Shown: piece after piece, positions 7,096 to 16,139 of the stretch | Position numbering within the stretch: the first letter of the stretch is position 1 | Layout of the letters: each line of letters begins with the position of its first letter | Origin: Trichocoleus sp. FACHB-46 | GTDB taxonomy: Bacteria > Cyanobacteriota > Cyanobacteriia > FACHB-46 | Assembly: GCF_014695385.1 (NCBI RefSeq) | Contig: NZ_JACJOD010000031.1 | Location: forward strand, 248,001 to 312,000 | Direction: 5' to 3' | DNA length: 64,000 nt | Notes under the pieces: model-generated | What the model was told of the DNA's origin: nothing | The model's input: the letters and a program-made list of their open reading frames with translations, nothing else | Database searches by the model: none | Program-made: the position numbers and the translations under genes

Positions 7096-8715
7096 TTAGC
7101 GATCGCCCAGCGTCGGAGCTTGCAGCGATTGTGCTTTGATCCCTAGCGGTAAGAAAGAAGGTAGCGTCGAAGCTGTGGTTGATTGTGGCCTTTGAGCAAC
7201 CGTAAACACAGAATCACGCAAGCGAGCCGTAAGTTGTTGGGTTTTAGCGTCGTAGACCTGTGTCAACAGCTTGGGGTAGAAGCCAATCCCGATAATAGGG
7301 ATGAGCAAGCAAGCCACGATGAACACTTCACGCGGCTCAGCATCAATCAGCGCTTCGTGAGACGTGAGTTCCTTATTTTCTGGCCCAAAGAAGATTTCTC
7401 GCAGCATCGAGAGCAGGTAAATCGGAGTCAGAATTACCCCGATCGCGGCTAAAAAGACAATGATCACCTTAAAGGTGGAGCTGTAAGCATCACTGGTAGA
7501 GAAGCCGACAAACACCATCAACTCAGCCACAAATCCACTCATCCCAGGCAGAGCCAAGGAAGCTAATGAGCAAGTGGTAAACATTGAGAAAATTTTGGGC
7601 ATTTGTTTACCCACACCACCCATCTCATCCAAAATCAGCGTATGGGTGCGATCGTAAGTAGCCCCCACTAAGAAGAAGAGACTGGCTCCAATCAGACCGT
7701 GGGAGACCATTTGCAGCACCGCGCCACTCAAGCCCAAATCGGTGAAAGAGCCAATCCCAATCAGCACAAAGCCCATGTGCGAAATCGAAGAATAGGCAAT
7801 TTTTCGCTTCAAGTTGCGCTGGGCAAACGAGGTCAGCGCTGCGTAGATGATGTTCACCACCCCTAACACCACCAAGATGGGGGCGAAGTAGGCGTGGGCA
7901 TCAGGCAACATTTCAGCATTCATCCGAATCAGGGCATAACCGCCCATCTTCAGCAGAATTCCCGCCAGCAACATGTGGACTGGAGCCGTCGCCTCCCCGT
8001 GGGCATCGGGTAGCCAAGTATGCAAGGGGAAGATCGGCAGCTTCACCGCGTAAGCAATCAAGAATGCGGCATACAGCCAGAATTGCAAGTTGACAGGCAG
8101 ATGTTTATCCATCAGCGCCCGCATGTCAAACGTGACCGTATCGCCGTAGAAGGCCATCGCCAACGCTGCCACCAAAATGAACAGCGATCCCCCAGCCGTA
8201 TAAAGGATAAACTTGGTCGCGGCATAGAGGCGCTTTTTGCCACCCCAAATCGCCAGCAGCAGGTAAACCGGGATCAGTTCCAGCTCCCACACCAGGAAGA
8301 ACAGCAGCATATCCTGTACAGCAAACACCGCAATCTGACCGCCATACATCGCCAGCAACAGGAAGTAGAACAGTTTTGGCTTCAGGGTGACAGGCCAAGC
8401 TGCCAAAGTTGCCAACGTCGTAATAAAGCCTGTGAGCAAAATCAGCGGCATGGAGAGGCCATCAGCGCCCACCGACCATTTCAGGTCTAGTTGCGGCACC
8501 CAGGAATAGCTCTCCACCAGTTGCAAGCCTGGGTTGGAGAAGTCGTATTGCGTATAAAAAGCGTAAACCAGTAGGGCAAAATCGAGCAGTCCCACAACTA
8601 GGGCATACCAGCGGACAGTGCGACCATCCTTATCTGGAATGATGGGCAAGAGCAAAGCTGCCGCGATCGGAAACAAAATGCTCGTACTGAGCCAAGGAAA
8701 ATGTGTCAAATCCAT
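7096..8715 (-). CDS. ndhD1: NAD(P)H-quinone oxidoreductase (NDH-1) subunit D1
   Basis: This is a proton-pumping antiporter-like membrane subunit of cyanobacterial NDH-1, which passes electrons from reduced ferredoxin to plastoquinone in the thylakoid. The 539 residues match NdhD1 closely, for example [28 protein letters not shown] with the conserved TM5 Glu, [16 protein letters not shown] with the TM7-8 motif, and SISHMGFV. About 14 membrane segments are visible. It follows ndhF1 in the same direction after 74 bases and precedes a terminator. No cup gene is nearby, so the pair fits the respiratory and cyclic NDH-1L form rather than the CO2-uptake forms. The C-terminal ~30 residues are Ser/Thr-rich and variable. 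Confidence 0.95.
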   Translation of the reverse strand: MDLTHFPWLSTSILFPIAAALLLPIIPDKDGRTVRWYALVVGLLDFALLVYAFYTQYDFSNPGLQLVESYSWVPQLDLKWSVGADGLSMPLILLTGFITTLATLAAWPVTLKPKLFYFLLLAMYGGQIAVFAVQDMLLFFLVWELELIPVYLLLAIWGGKKRLYAATKFILYTAGGSLFILVAALAMAFYGDTVTFDMRALMDKHLPVNLQFWLYAAFLIAYAVKLPIFPLHTWLPDAHGEATAPVHMLLAGILLKMGGYALIRMNAEMLPDAHAYFAPILVVLGVVNIIYAALTSFAQRNLKRKIAYSSISHMGFVLIGIGSFTDLGLSGAVLQMVSHGLIGASLFFLVGATYDRTHTLILDEMGGVGKQMPKIFSMFTTCSLASLALPGMSGFVAELMVFVGFSTSDAYSSTFKVIIVFLAAIGVILTPIYLLSMLREIFFGPENKELTSHEALIDAEPREVFIVACLLIPIIGIGFYPKLLTQVYDAKTQQLTARLRDSVFTVAQRPQSTTASTLPSFLPLGIKAQSLQAPTLGDR

Positions 8716-8762
8716 AACAGCTTAAAATCACAATCAATCAAAACTCAGTTTTAAACCGCAAA

Positions 8763-8781
8763 GGGCGGGATGGTCCCGCCC
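8763..8781. repeat. GC-rich hairpin between ndhF1 and ndhD1
   Basis: GGGCGGGA, a 3-base loop TGG and TCCCGCCC form a perfect 8-bp stem in the 74-base gap between the two ndh genes. There is no T run, so it is more likely a REP-like dispersed hairpin or an mRNA processing/stability element than a terminator. A similarly shaped hairpin occurs at 63386-63405. Confidence 0.6.
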
Positions 8782-8789
8782 CTGTCGTT

Positions 8790-10877
8790 TTAGGTAATGC
8801 CAGAGAGAATTACCAAGCCCAGCACCGCCCCAAACACAATTAAGGCGTAGAACTGTGCTCGACCATTCTCTAGATATTTCAGACCTTCGCCTGTAATTAA
8901 GGTAACGAATCCAGCTAGGTTCACAACCCCGTCTACAATCCGCACGTCTACCTCTAGCACTTGACGAGCCAGACGACGGCTGCCTTGGATGAAGACTGCG
9001 TCGTAGATTTCGTCAAAGTACCACTTATTTTTGGAGAGTTTGTAGAAGGAAGGAATCTTAGCCGCGATCGCCCCTGGATCAATTTGGTGCCGCAGATACA
9101 TCAGCGAAGCCAGCGTGATCCCAATCAGGGAAACGCCAACGGAGCCGCCTGCCAACACCAGAAACTCATTCAAGTTAAAAGCTTCTGCCGCTTCCATCAC
9201 CTCATGCGCCGCTTCCGTGGGTGGGTGAATGAACGCTTCAAAGTAGTTATTGAAGGGAGTCCCTATCAAACCAATCAGCATCGAAGGCACTGCCAACACC
9301 AACAGCGGCAGCGTCATGGTGATCGGCGATTCATGGGGAGAGCCACTATGCTCGTGCTCGTCCCCACTATGCACTTCATGATCCTCAGCTTCTCCTAGAG
9401 TTAGCTCTTGAGGATTCATCGCCCCAGGGCCAAACGCTAAACCACGAGCTTGCAGCGTTTCAATCCGAATTTTCTGGCGAATGTCAGAGTCTGCACCTCG
9501 GAATGGGCCTTCAAAGGTTGAGAAGTACATGCGGAACATGTAGAAGGCAGTGATCCCAGCGGTTAGCCAGCCGACCGCCCACAGAGCGGGATTGGCAGCA
9601 AAAGCAGCTCCCAAAATCTCATCTTTAGACCAGAAACCCGCAAAAGGCGGAATTCCAGAGATAGCTAGGGTGCCAATGAGGAAAGTTAAACCTGTGATCG
9701 GCATATACTTCCGCAGACCACCCATCAACCGCATATCCTGGGCGTAAGCTGGATCATGGCCTACCACGGCTTCCATGCCATGAATCACAGAGCCAGAACC
9801 CAAGAACAACATCGCCTTGAAGTAGGCATGAGTCATTAGGTGGAACAGCCCTGCTGTGTAAGCCCCTGCTCCCATCGCCATCACCATGTAACCCAATTGG
9901 GACATGGTGGAATAAGCTAGACCTTTTTTAATATCGTTTTGGGTAATCGCGATCGTGGCTCCTAGGAACGCTGTGAAGGCTCCTGTCCAGGCAATCACGT
10001 CCATCACGAGGGGAATGCCCTCAAATACCGGGAACATCCGTGCTATCAGGAATACACCCGCTGCCACCATCGTTGCCGCGTGAATCAGGGCAGAAATGGG
10101 AGTCGGGCCTTCCATCGCGTCGGGTAGCCAAACATGCAGCGGAAACTGAGCCGATTTCGCGACTGGTCCTAAAAAGACTAAAACCGCAAATAAAGCAGCT
10201 AGCCCTGCACTCAAAGACCCAGAAGCCGTGAGTTCATGCAGGCGATCGCCAATCACATCAAACTCGAAGCTATTGGTGGCCCAGAATAAGCCCAAAATTC
10301 CTAGCAGCAAACCAAAATCACCGACTCGGTTGGTGACAAAAGCTTTTTGGCAAGCATCGGCAGCAGCTTTGCGATCGTACCAAAATCCGATCAGCAGGTA
10401 GGAGCACATCCCTACCAGTTCCCAAAAAATGTAGACCTGCACCAAGTTTGGGCTAATGACCAGACCCAACATAGAGGAGCTGAACAAACTCAGGTAGGCG
10501 TAGAAGCGCACATATCCTGGGTCATGAGCCATATAGCCATCGGTGTAGACCATTACTAGGAAGGCCACCGTCGTCACAATCACCAGCATCAGTGATGTGA
10601 GGTGGTCAATGGTATACCCCATCGCTAGCTGGAAATTGCCAGCTGCGGCCCAATCAATCATTTGGGTATAAGTTTCGTGTCCTTGCCACTGACTCCAAAG
10701 CAACGCAAAGGAGAGCACCATTGCCGCTCCAATCAGCGACACGATGAAGACTGCGCTGACACGTCGCAGACGGGCTGTGGTTTCTCCGTAGGAGATTAGC
10801 CCTAGGCCCACTATCATCGCGCCTAGCAGCGGTAGCACTGGAATCAGCCAGGCATACTGATATATCGGTTCCATCAC
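8790..10877 (-). CDS. ndhF1: NAD(P)H-quinone oxidoreductase (NDH-1) subunit F1
   Basis: This is the large antiporter-like membrane subunit at the distal end of the NDH-1 membrane arm. The 695 residues have the right length and landmarks: YIFWELVGMCSYLLIGFWY, TNRVGDFGLLLG, PLHVWLPDAMEGPTPISALIHAATMVAAGV, and MTHAYFKAMLFLGSGSVIH. After the core antiporter fold come a His/Glu-rich cytoplasmic loop (EDHEVHSGDEHEHSGSPHES) and the C-terminal lateral helix region ending in more membrane segments. It is the first gene of the ndhF1-ndhD1 pair. The loop histidines could bind metal, though such loops vary among cyanobacteria. Confidence 0.95.
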   Translation of the reverse strand: MMEPIYQYAWLIPVLPLLGAMIVGLGLISYGETTARLRRVSAVFIVSLIGAAMVLSFALLWSQWQGHETYTQMIDWAAAGNFQLAMGYTIDHLTSLMLVIVTTVAFLVMVYTDGYMAHDPGYVRFYAYLSLFSSSMLGLVISPNLVQVYIFWELVGMCSYLLIGFWYDRKAAADACQKAFVTNRVGDFGLLLGILGLFWATNSFEFDVIGDRLHELTASGSLSAGLAALFAVLVFLGPVAKSAQFPLHVWLPDAMEGPTPISALIHAATMVAAGVFLIARMFPVFEGIPLVMDVIAWTGAFTAFLGATIAITQNDIKKGLAYSTMSQLGYMVMAMGAGAYTAGLFHLMTHAYFKAMLFLGSGSVIHGMEAVVGHDPAYAQDMRLMGGLRKYMPITGLTFLIGTLAISGIPPFAGFWSKDEILGAAFAANPALWAVGWLTAGITAFYMFRMYFSTFEGPFRGADSDIRQKIRIETLQARGLAFGPGAMNPQELTLGEAEDHEVHSGDEHEHSGSPHESPITMTLPLLVLAVPSMLIGLIGTPFNNYFEAFIHPPTEAAHEVMEAAEAFNLNEFLVLAGGSVGVSLIGITLASLMYLRHQIDPGAIAAKIPSFYKLSKNKWYFDEIYDAVFIQGSRRLARQVLEVDVRIVDGVVNLAGFVTLITGEGLKYLENGRAQFYALIVFGAVLGLVILSGIT

Positions 10878-11256
10878 TCGCGCCTACTTTAGTTTTTCTA
10901 CCTACTCTATGTTGGCAAAGCCCTTAACATTCTGGCATACACTTGGGACGGAGACTGTCAAGTAGAAATCAACGTCTTTAGCTTGAAGCAGGGCTTAGCC
11001 AAGAATTAACAGTAGATGTTTTCGACTACATCTACGGCCTTAAATGCAAAACAGTCAAGGTGCCGTCAGTATTCCCAGTTTTCATCTCAGCATAAATTTC
11101 CCCATTCAAGCATCCTGAATGGGGATTGACGCAAAGAATTAATTTGAAAAAAATAATTGAGTTAATGTGACTCGTTGGGTTGTTATACGCGCTTTTGCAA
11201 GTGTTGATAGTACCAATTAGGTTAGGTCTGTTTAAGTCTGTATCAAAGGTTTGTTG
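10878..11256. other. Intergenic region upstream of ndhF1
   Basis: No gene is visible in these 379 bases. They must hold the ndhF1 promoter on the minus strand and the 3' end of the thioredoxin transcript. The only clear structure is the hairpin at 11099-11125. Confidence 0.6.
11099..11125 (-). terminator. Hairpin downstream of the thioredoxin gene
   Basis: TCCCCATTCA, a 7-base loop and TGAATGGGGA form a perfect 10-bp stem 132 bases after the thioredoxin stop and 222 bases before ndhF1. On the minus strand it is followed by the A/T-rich AAATTTATG rather than a clean T run. It is either a weak terminator for the upstream pair or a structured part of the ndhF1 leader. Confidence 0.5.
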
Positions 11257-11616
11257 TTATGGAGAAGTCGGCAATTTACTAGCAGAGAGCGTCCGGCTCA
11301 GGGCAATTTTCTCTAAAGCCAGCCGTAGGTCGTCACGCCCATGAAAGCTGTCAATCCGATGCAGCACCTTGCCCCCTTCAAACCAAAGTAGGGTCGGCAA
11401 GGTAGTGAGTCGATAGGTGCTAGATAGCTTGAGGCTTTCGTCTGCGTTGATCCCCACTAACTTCACTTGCTCACCCCACTCCGCCTGGAAGTGGCTGAGC
11501 AGAGGATTAATCATGCGGCAAAGACCACACCAAGGAGCCCCAAAATTTACTAAAACGGGAGTTGGAGATTCTAAAACCTCTTGTTTAAACGTCCGCTCAT
11601 TCACAGACAATTGCAT
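11257..11616 (-). CDS. trxC: Atypical thioredoxin with WCGLC active site (TrxC-like)
   Basis: This is a 119-residue thioredoxin-fold protein. The redox site reads WCGLC (Cys30, Cys33) in place of the classical WCGPC. The cis-proline loop is intact (LTTLPTLLWF) and the N-terminal strand-helix pattern is normal. Cyanobacteria have a distinct thioredoxin class, TrxC, with a WCGxC site lacking the proline, and this protein fits it; the replacement should change the redox potential. The 14-residue C-terminal extension is Ser/Thr-rich. It lies 41 bases after the NnrU gene on the same strand and probably shares its transcript. The target proteins are unknown. Confidence 0.82.
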   Translation of the reverse strand: MQLSVNERTFKQEVLESPTPVLVNFGAPWCGLCRMINPLLSHFQAEWGEQVKLVGINADESLKLSSTYRLTTLPTLLWFEGGKVLHRIDSFHGRDDLRLALEKIALSRTLSASKLPTSP

Positions 11617-11657
11617 GATCCCTCAAGGTTTGTTATTTGATCTCGTTTGGGATCATG

Positions 11658-12371
11658 CTACCAGCCTACGCTCCCCGTGGCACGCATTAAAAGTGGATGT
11701 GCCCACCAAAAAATTAGGACAAATCCTGCTACTCCTACATAAGCAGGACGCATAAACTCCCGCCAACTAAGGGTTTGATGACCTTGCCAGACCGCTAAAA
11801 AAGGAATTACGGAAGTGCGGGATTTTAGGGTTTCAAAAGATTCACCATAGCGCGCTTGGAGACGGCGATCGCCATGCCACACGGCAAAGAGATGATGCGC
11901 CATTAGACCCACCGAGGTCAAAAGTGTAAAGGTAGTGCCCAACCATAGCGTATGAGCAATACACCAAATTAGCTGCCCTACCATTTGCGGATGGCGGGTA
12001 ACCCGCATGATCCCCGTCTCAAACAAATGGACTTGAGGTTTTTGGATGGCTGCAACTTCCAACAAGTTAAATGTCGCTGGATAAAGAAACAAAAAGGAAA
12101 TAGCCGAGAGAATCCAAACTGTTTCTTTGACGCCAGGGACCCCTTGCACCTGCCAAAGCTGCAACCCGTCGTAGCGGTGATTAAAGAAGTAAATAATTAG
12201 CACTGAGGCGAAGGGCAAACTCACCAGCGCAAATAAAACTCGATAGAGGCGAGGGCCAATCAATTTCTCGCCACGGGATCGCAGGGCTGCCAAGCCACTA
12301 TGGGCGATCGCAAATCCCAAGAGCAGCCCCAGCATAATCAAGTGGCTAGAGGTCAACCAATCGTAGGACAT
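11658..12371 (-). CDS. NnrU-domain integral membrane protein, possible zeta-carotene isomerase (Z-ISO)
   Basis: This is a 237-residue membrane protein with about six hydrophobic segments. Family landmarks are FAIAHSGLAALR in the first segment, RVTRHPQMVGQLIWCIAHTLWLG in the middle, and LMAHHLFAVWHGDRRL, which carry several membrane-embedded histidines. NnrU proteins are related to the haem-containing 15-cis-zeta-carotene isomerase of plants. The histidines here are compatible with that, so a carotenoid isomerase role is plausible but unproven. It precedes the atypical thioredoxin gene. Confidence 0.8.
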   Translation of the reverse strand: MSYDWLTSSHLIMLGLLLGFAIAHSGLAALRSRGEKLIGPRLYRVLFALVSLPFASVLIIYFFNHRYDGLQLWQVQGVPGVKETVWILSAISFLFLYPATFNLLEVAAIQKPQVHLFETGIMRVTRHPQMVGQLIWCIAHTLWLGTTFTLLTSVGLMAHHLFAVWHGDRRLQARYGESFETLKSRTSVIPFLAVWQGHQTLSWREFMRPAYVGVAGFVLIFWWAHPLLMRATGSVGW

Positions 12372-12477
12372 TCTAAAGTTGGAGAGAGCAAATTTAGTTA
12401 CCAGGTTATAGGGTATCGTTTTTTGCCAACTGCCTTACGCTCTAACCTTGCCCCTCTATAGCCGTGCCCCTTAACTG

Positions 12478-14475
12478 CTAAAACATCAAATCTAGGTCAA
12501 ACTCTCTCAAGTCAATCGTATGAATGTGCCCTTGCTGAGTCGCTTGCTGCCAGGTCGCCAGCAAAACCCCAAAATTGCTAAAAGTAGCGATCGCTGTAGC
12601 TAACGTGGGGGAATCCGCAGAAGTAACGGTGGGGGCAGCGATTTGACCTAATTGTTGGCCTTCTTCGTCTAATAAAACTAGTTGTCCCTGGCGATCGGCC
12701 AAAACATAACCCCAAGCTGTAGCAACAAATATGGCTGGCTCTAGATTGACTCTAATTCGCCGTACTCGCAGCGGCTTGAGATCGATTAGCACCATTGAGT
12801 CTGTACAACCTGCCTCTTTTCCCAAGACGCGGTAGGGAATCGCACTCGAAATGAGTGAGTCAACCGCCAAAGGCAGTAACCAAGAACCCAGCCGCTGTCC
12901 CCGTCGGGTGTAACCGACAATTAAGGTTCCAGTAGACACACCAGATTGGCCGCTTCCACTTAATGGCTTGCTACTGCTAGAGAGTACGCCTGTGGAGGAG
13001 CTTTCTGTGGAGTTGTCACCTAGGGTAGAGATCACCGCAAGATGTCGCGAATCTAATGCCAGGATTTGGCAGGAACTAGCGGATTGATGCTCGATCGCCG
13101 CTTGAGCGACAAATTGTTGGTCTGGTTGTCCAAGCTGATGACGCCAAATCGTGATTGCTGTTGCCATCGTCTCATGCTGATGAGCCGCTGTTGCTAACCA
13201 ATTGCCTTGGGGTGCGATAGTAGCCACAAATTCGGAATCGAGCTGCACTAGTAGTCGAGTTAAGAGACGTCCATCATCACTAGCAGCAGGAATCACCGGA
13301 TTTAAGGGCAACAGGTAAATCGAGCGAGACGCGATCGCAAAACAGCCCTGCGGACGAGCTACCAAAGCCTGAATCCTCTCCGGAACTGCGATCGCACCCA
13401 CCCGTTGTTTCCGAATGGCTAGAGGGATGGTTGGAGAAGCCATCAACTGATCAGCAATAATCTCTCCATTACAAGCGAGGTTTGTGCTGCGATAAAGCCA
13501 TTGGCCTGCGGAAGAAGCTATCACTGCCAAGCTAGCCATCGAAGCGATTAAAGGCTCCTGCTCTACGCTATGAAAGGTGCATTGGGGCGTTGAGGAGTGA
13601 GGAGAGGGCAAGAGGGGCAAGTAAATCGACTCTAGCGGCAACCTAGCACCTAGTTCTTCCACAGCCAACTGAGCAGCAGCCAACATTTCTTCAGCCGTCT
13701 GGAAGCGTCGAGCTGGCAGTTTTTGTAGCGCAGTCAGCACGACTTGACTAAGTTCGGCTGGGACAACCTCTGAAATATTGACGGGTGAGTTCAAATGAGC
13801 CGACATCAACTCCACAGGCGAGCCAGAAAAAGGGCGATAACCGAGCAGCAGCTCGAAAAATAAAATACCCAACGCGTAGAGATCAGAAGAGAGAAAGTAC
13901 TGCCCATAGAAGCGCTCAGGAGCCATATAGGCAGGCGAACCCGTATTCCCCGCTTCTTGAGCGAGTTCTCGACTTAAGCGAGCAATGCCAAAATCTGAGA
14001 TCCTTGCCGTCCAGCCGCGAGGTTGGGTATTGAGTAAAATGTTTTCTGGCTTAATATCACAATGCACAATGCTGCGCTGATGGGCATGAGATAGCCCCGC
14101 CAGAATATCTAGCATCAGCTTTAGACCTTGGGCCAAAGTTAGGGGTGCCGCCCCCTCCATTAAGCTGCGTAGTGTGCCACCCTCGCAATAATCCATGACT
14201 AGGTAGCGACCGCGACGAGTATGCTCCAAAGCTTGGCAGGTCACAATGTTGGCATGCTGTAAGCTCAGCAGAAAACGCAACTCGCGGAGGAATTTATGCG
14301 TAGGAAAGCGTTGATGATCTAGCTCTTTGAGCGCAACCAAACGACCTGTTTTACGATGACTGGCGCAAAAGACACGACCAAATTGCCCCTGACCTACCAA
14401 CCCAAGCAATCGATACTTGGAGCGTTTTAGGGGTTGGGAAGCAGGTGGATCAGGACGGGCTAACCGATTTGACAC
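12478..14475 (-). CDS. Ser/Thr protein kinase with large C-terminal domain (SpkG-like position)
   Basis: The N-terminal ~280 residues are a Hanks-type kinase: G-loop VGQGQFGRVF, catalytic Lys in VALKEL, HCDIKPEN catalytic loop, DFGIAR and YMAPERF. The catalytic Asp, Lys and Asn are intact, but the HRD arginine is cysteine, so activation-loop control may differ. The remaining ~380 residues have no Walker or WD signature that I can name; they alternate short beta-like stretches, as a beta-propeller might. It is the last gene of a leftward cluster that matches the slr0144-slr0152 region of Synechocystis, which also ends in a Ser/Thr kinase (SpkG). It starts 13 bases after the preceding V4R gene. 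Its substrates are unknown. Confidence 0.88.
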   Translation of the reverse strand: MSNRLARPDPPASQPLKRSKYRLLGLVGQGQFGRVFCASHRKTGRLVALKELDHQRFPTHKFLRELRFLLSLQHANIVTCQALEHTRRGRYLVMDYCEGGTLRSLMEGAAPLTLAQGLKLMLDILAGLSHAHQRSIVHCDIKPENILLNTQPRGWTARISDFGIARLSRELAQEAGNTGSPAYMAPERFYGQYFLSSDLYALGILFFELLLGYRPFSGSPVELMSAHLNSPVNISEVVPAELSQVVLTALQKLPARRFQTAEEMLAAAQLAVEELGARLPLESIYLPLLPSPHSSTPQCTFHSVEQEPLIASMASLAVIASSAGQWLYRSTNLACNGEIIADQLMASPTIPLAIRKQRVGAIAVPERIQALVARPQGCFAIASRSIYLLPLNPVIPAASDDGRLLTRLLVQLDSEFVATIAPQGNWLATAAHQHETMATAITIWRHQLGQPDQQFVAQAAIEHQSASSCQILALDSRHLAVISTLGDNSTESSSTGVLSSSSKPLSGSGQSGVSTGTLIVGYTRRGQRLGSWLLPLAVDSLISSAIPYRVLGKEAGCTDSMVLIDLKPLRVRRIRVNLEPAIFVATAWGYVLADRQGQLVLLDEEGQQLGQIAAPTVTSADSPTLATAIATFSNFGVLLATWQQATQQGHIHTIDLREFDLDLMF

Positions 14476-14488
14476 AAGTTAAGCCAAT

Positions 14489-15145
14489 TTAAGCGCAAAG
14501 TTTTTGCATAATCGCTTCATGGTCTAGCTGATTCTCTACCATAGCTTCTGCTGGCTCCAGCCGCTTGGCTAAGCCTAAGATAAAACGATTGCGATCAGCG
14601 CCCATTGATTCACAGGTCGTCTGCACACAGTAAAGGTCTTTATTGGTTAGCTGGCTGAAGAACGAGCTGAGAATTCCAGCTTCTAAAAAGCAGACCGGAC
14701 GATTGAGTTTAGGAGCATGCTGAGCAAAGGGAGAATTCACGATCTCTACCACCAAAAATCCTCGGTTTTGATGGGATTGATCTAAATCAATTTTCCCCCA
14801 ACCGTGAGTCAGCCAACATTGCTGTAGAGATTGCAAAAACTCAACCATTGCCATGTCAGCTAAGGCAGTGCCGTAATAATCGTTCAGCTCTTCGCAAAAG
14901 CGAGCATAAAAGTTTTTACCCCACCAGCGACCACAGTTCATTAAAACTAAACGAGTCGCTTGGCCTGTTTCTTTATCTAGGCCCGCATAAATGCCTTGAA
15001 TCAAAGTCTCAGGCAAGGCCAATAAGCGATCGCCTCGACGGTTTTCCAGTAGGCCCAGTTCTAGGTCGCCCTGAACATAAGCATCGGTCGCAAAATAATT
15101 GCCAGGAATACGATTATCAATCAGTAGATCAGCAACAGAAATCAT
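14489..15145 (-). CDS. V4R-domain protein, second copy
   Basis: This 218-residue soluble protein is homologous to the one at 16136-16819. Shared landmarks are GRWWGKNFYARFCEELNDYYG (compare CEWGQKDSFFFEKWFEKEF), the Trp/Gly-rich HGWGKIDLDQ, and the closing QTTCESMGADRNRFILG. The last matches the ligand end of the V4R (4-vinyl reductase-like) fold, but the second cysteine present in the other copy is arginine here. V4R domains bind small hydrophobic ligands, and bilin or tetrapyrrole partners have been suggested for this cluster in Synechocystis. It lies 91 bases after the globin-like gene and 13 bases before the kinase. It is probably cytoplasmic and associated with photosystem II assembly. 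Confidence 0.75.
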   Translation of the reverse strand: MISVADLLIDNRIPGNYFATDAYVQGDLELGLLENRRGDRLLALPETLIQGIYAGLDKETGQATRLVLMNCGRWWGKNFYARFCEELNDYYGTALADMAMVEFLQSLQQCWLTHGWGKIDLDQSHQNRGFLVVEIVNSPFAQHAPKLNRPVCFLEAGILSSFFSQLTNKDLYCVQTTCESMGADRNRFILGLAKRLEPAEAMVENQLDHEAIMQKLCA

Positions 15146-15236
15146 AAAAACTGCTCTAAAGAAATTCAGTGACGAATGGCTAGAAGTTTGTCAGAAAGTG
15201 AAGAGAATCGCGATCGCTTCAGGCTATCTCAAAACT

Positions 15237-15707
15237 TTAAGCCTTACCCTGGTTTAGTAACGTATTTTGAGCCAACGCTAGCGGCGGTTTCAACAAGTTC
15301 AACTGCTGGGGAGTGAGAACTTGGCTTAAACGCTGATTCAGGAACCGATACAGCGTCATGTCAACCGTTTGCGTATTATAGGTTTGGACCGTGCGAGTCA
15401 GCCAACTCAGCAAGCGATTCTGCACGAAAGAATTGTCATTAAGCAACATCGACATGGCACAGTAACGCAGCAGCAGCAAAGCATGCTTGATGCTCCGCTC
15501 TAGAGTTTCTGTTTCTTCCTGGGGCAGCGCTGCCTGCAATTGATTAGCGACCTGTTGCATCACGTCCAATTCCTGATCCCGCAGATGCCGATAGGCTTCT
15601 AGTCGTTGAGGCAAAGAGTCCACATACTGGCTTAAGACACCTAGTTCTTCAGGTTTTAAGTAACGACTCTCAGCTTCATCGAAAAGCGATTCAATTTGTT
15701 GGTGCAT
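15237..15707 (-). CDS. Phycobiliprotein-like globin without chromophore cysteine, copy B
   Basis: This is a 156-residue all-helical protein. The segment HALLLLRYCAMSMLLNDN matches the RYV-x-YA-x-x-x-GD helix of phycocyanin and allophycocyanin subunits, and the flanking helices fit the phycobiliprotein globin fold. The cysteine that carries the bilin just before that helix is absent, so covalent pigment binding at the usual site is unlikely. The protein is paralogous to the gene at 17187-17669. It lies between two V4R genes in the pap-like cluster. A structural or adaptor role in photosystem II or phycobilisome assembly is inferred from the neighbours. Confidence 0.72.
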   Translation of the reverse strand: MHQQIESLFDEAESRYLKPEELGVLSQYVDSLPQRLEAYRHLRDQELDVMQQVANQLQAALPQEETETLERSIKHALLLLRYCAMSMLLNDNSFVQNRLLSWLTRTVQTYNTQTVDMTLYRFLNQRLSQVLTPQQLNLLKPPLALAQNTLLNQGKA

Positions 15708-15818
15708 AATTACAGGCCAGATTTAGAAGTTGCAAGAAAGCGCTCACCCAAAAGCGAGCTGAGAGTGGCAAGCTAAGCTAACTATGAGAAGCCAAAGGGA
15801 CAAGCTAAAAGCGGCAGC

Positions 15819-16139
15819 CTAAAAAAGGCTAGAGAAATCATCCAGGGTCAAGTCATTCGCTACCGATACAGGTTGCGATGTGGGAGCTAAAACTGCCACA
15901 GGAGCCGCTGCCACCACACCTTCCCAGTTGATGGCACCAAAGAATTGGTTCACACTCAGAGTCAAGCTCAAAGGAGTGTTGGTTCCTTGTAATCCCTGAA
16001 GTTTCAGCTCTTGCACTTCAGCTGACTGGTCTTCCCAATTAAAACCTGTAAAAAAAGTTTGAACTGAGGACTGCAACCAACTCTTGGATTGGGTTTCAGG
16101 TTTAGTGCCATTGGGTGGAGCAACAGTGATAGCAGTCAT
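15819..16139 (-). CDS. Small protein with two FFxxxNWE motifs (pap-like cluster)
   Basis: This is a 106-residue protein with two copies of a short aromatic motif, FFTGFNWED and FFGAINWEG, about 45 residues apart. It has an acidic, Phe-rich end (LTLDDFSSLF) and an otherwise Pro/Ala/Thr-rich, probably disordered sequence. Its start codon overlaps the stop of the upstream V4R gene in ATGA (16136-16139), so translation is likely coupled. The repeated aromatic motifs in a flexible chain suggest a two-site peptide linker that holds two partner proteins together; that is inference. The gene at the equivalent place in Synechocystis (slr0145) is also small and uncharacterised. Confidence 0.75.
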   Translation of the reverse strand: MTAITVAPPNGTKPETQSKSWLQSSVQTFFTGFNWEDQSAEVQELKLQGLQGTNTPLSLTLSVNQFFGAINWEGVVAAAPVAVLAPTSQPVSVANDLTLDDFSSLF

